The translations under genes were made by a program, and so were the position numbers. DNA of 64,000 nt from Shewanella sp. MR-4 (lineage in GTDB: Bacteria; Pseudomonadota; Gammaproteobacteria; Enterobacterales; Shewanellaceae): the NCBI RefSeq assembly GCF_000014685.1, contig NC_008321.1, forward strand, positions 2,291,001-2,355,000, given 5' to 3'. Of the stretch, positions 62,647-64,000 are shown one piece after another. How positions within the stretch are numbered: the first letter of the stretch is position 1; every line of letters begins with the position of its first letter. Under the pieces are notes generated by a model. That model was not told where the DNA came from. It saw only the letters and a program-made list of their open reading frames with translations, and did no database searches.

Positions 62647-64000
62647 ATGAAAGCCTTCAAACAAAAACAAGTGTGGTTTATCACGGGTTCGCAGGATTTA
62701 TACGGCCCAAAAGTATTAGAGCAAGTCGCTAAAAACAGTGAGCAAATTGTTTATGGCTTTAATGAATCTTCCGCCATTTCCATTGAAGTGGTGTATAAGC
62801 CAACCGTAAAATCCCCACGTGAAATTCACGCCGTATGTCAAGCGGCCAACAGCGATGAAAACTGTGTTGGCGTTATTCTGTGGATGCACACTTTCTCTCC
62901 TGCCAAGATGTGGATTGCTGGCCTTAATGAATTAAGCAAGCCATTCATGCACTTACACACTCAGTTCAATGCTGAGCTCCCTTGGAGCGAAATCAATATG
63001 AACTACATGAACACCCACCAAAGTGCTCACGGTTGCCGCGAATTTGGTTTTATCGGCACTCGTATGCGTAAAGAGCGCAAAGTGGTTGTGGGTCACTGGC
63101 AATCGAGCGATGTACAGGCTCAAATCGATGATTGGTGCCGCGCAGCGGCGGGTTGGCACGAGAGCCAAAACCTGCGTATTGCCCGCTTTGGCGACAACAT
63201 GCGTCAAGTGGCCGTAACCGAAGGCGACAAAGTTGCCGCACAAATTCAATTCGGTTACGAAGTGCACGCCTACAGCTTAGGTGAACTCAATGAAGCGATT
63301 GCAGCCATTGCCGAAGGCGATGTAACCGCACAACTCGACCGTTACGCCAGCGAATACCAAGTGGGTAACGAGCTATTTGGCGATGAATACCAATTAGACC
63401 GTTTAAGAAAAGAAGCCAAGATTGAACTCGGCTTAACCCAATTCTTAACCCAAGGTGGATTTGGTGCCTTTACCAACTGCTTCGAAAACCTCACCGGCAT
63501 GACAGGATTACCAGGACTGGCTACCCAACGTCTGATGGCGAACGGTTTCGGTTACGGCGGTGAAGGTGACTGGAAAACGGCTGCCATGGTGCGCATCATG
63601 AAGGTGATGGGCCAAGGCCGCGCCGGTGGTACTTCATTTATGGAAGACTACACCTATAACTTTGGGGCGACTGACCAAGTTCTTGGCGCCCACATGTTAG
63701 AAGTGTGCCCATCGATTGCTGCTGCAAAACCGCGTTTAGAAGTTCACCGCCACACCATTGGTGTGCGTTGTGACGTGCCACGTCTGTTATTCACAGGTAA
63801 AGCGGGCCCAGCAATCAACGTATCGACTATCGATTTAGGCAACCGTTTCCGTATCATTCTCAATGAATTAGATACAGTGACACCACCACAGGATCTGCCA
63901 AATCTGCCTGTCGCATCTGCGCTGTGGGAGCCTCGTCCGAATTTAGCGGTTGCCGCCGCAGCTTGGATCCACGCCGGTGGTGCTCACCACTCAGCTTACA
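62647..64000 (+). CDS. araA: L-arabinose isomerase, 3' end beyond the window
   Basis: Converts L-arabinose to L-ribulose, step one of the pathway. ATG at 62647 after AGAGAG; 451 codons visible of about 500. MKAFKQKQVWFITGSQDLYG start, MHTFSPAKMWIAGL, MNTHQSAHGCREFGF, GGFGAFTNCFENLTG and VHRHTIGVRCDVPRLLFTG are diagnostic. The frame is open to the last base. Confidence 0.97.
   Translation, partial: MKAFKQKQVWFITGSQDLYGPKVLEQVAKNSEQIVYGFNESSAISIEVVYKPTVKSPREIHAVCQAANSDENCVGVILWMHTFSPAKMWIAGLNELSKPFMHLHTQFNAELPWSEINMNYMNTHQSAHGCREFGFIGTRMRKERKVVVGHWQSSDVQAQIDDWCRAAAGWHESQNLRIARFGDNMRQVAVTEGDKVAAQIQFGYEVHAYSLGELNEAIAAIAEGDVTAQLDRYASEYQVGNELFGDEYQLDRLRKEAKIELGLTQFLTQGGFGAFTNCFENLTGMTGLPGLATQRLMANGFGYGGEGDWKTAAMVRIMKVMGQGRAGGTSFMEDYTYNFGATDQVLGAHMLEVCPSIAAAKPRLEVHRHTIGVRCDVPRLLFTGKAGPAINVSTIDLGNRFRIILNELDTVTPPQDLPNLPVASALWEPRPNLAVAAAAWIHAGGAHHSAY

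Noticed and set aside
1..64000. CRISPR arrays, rRNA operons, prophage modules
   Set aside because: None seen on reading both strands; no regularly spaced repeats and no phage structural genes.

Overview
The window reads as a chromosome segment of a Shewanella species. Gene content and order (aroA-cmk-rpsA-ihfB-lapAB-pyrF, thrS-infC-rpmI-rplT, trxB/ald/lrp/ftsK/lolA/rarA/crcB/serS, tusDCBE next to yccA) and codon use fit that genus. A complete araB-araD-araA start at the right edge suggests an arabinose-using strain of the MR-4/MR-7/ANA-3 type rather than MR-1. The strain assignment is inference from memory; no search was run. Most of the window is housekeeping sequence with accessory insertions.

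Layout. 1-9690: an aminotransferase (cut at its C-terminus by the window edge), aroA, the cmk-rpsA-ihfB translation/nucleoid block, the LPS-assembly pair lapA-lapB, pyrF, a dienoyl-CoA-reductase-like SDR and a DUF2058 protein. 9908-18458: a long acyl-CoA dehydrogenase with a PsrA-like palindrome, dacB (PBP4), a DUF1904-pssA pair, an EmrD-type exporter and a class C beta-lactamase. 18886-25825: a DTW-domain tRNA modification enzyme, then a three-gene RND efflux operon (lipoprotein adaptor, pump, lipoprotein outer-membrane channel). 25876-27933: a Tat-exported PhoX phosphatase with a Pho-box-like repeat.

28129-37068 is the most accessory part. It holds a solitary tyrosine recombinase facing a ribbon-helix-helix protein across 625 bp rich in palindromes, including a dif/lox-like perfect inverted repeat. 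A RecQ-family helicase, ecotin and a DUF4382 lipoprotein follow. Then comes a decayed IS5-family element that separates the tail of a MerR-type metal regulator from a HupE/UreJ gene lacking its 5' end.

37222-54229: two identical tRNA-Val(GAC) genes, norM divergent from riboflavin synthase, thrS-infC (AUA start)-rpmI-rplT, trxB, a 265-bp MITE-like repeat, ald divergent from lrp, then ftsK-lolA-rarA-crcB-serS. 54297-64000: tusDCBE and yccA, the punR/punC divergent pair, tRNA-Ser(UGA), an orphan gene, and the L-arabinose operon araB-araD-araA (araA runs off the end). Candidate operators lie in front of araB, but no ara regulator is in the window.

For an undescribed system, the best lead is the recombinase/RHH locus at 28129-30364 with its XerCD-site-like palindrome. 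It is circumstantial, and an ordinary operator is an alternative.
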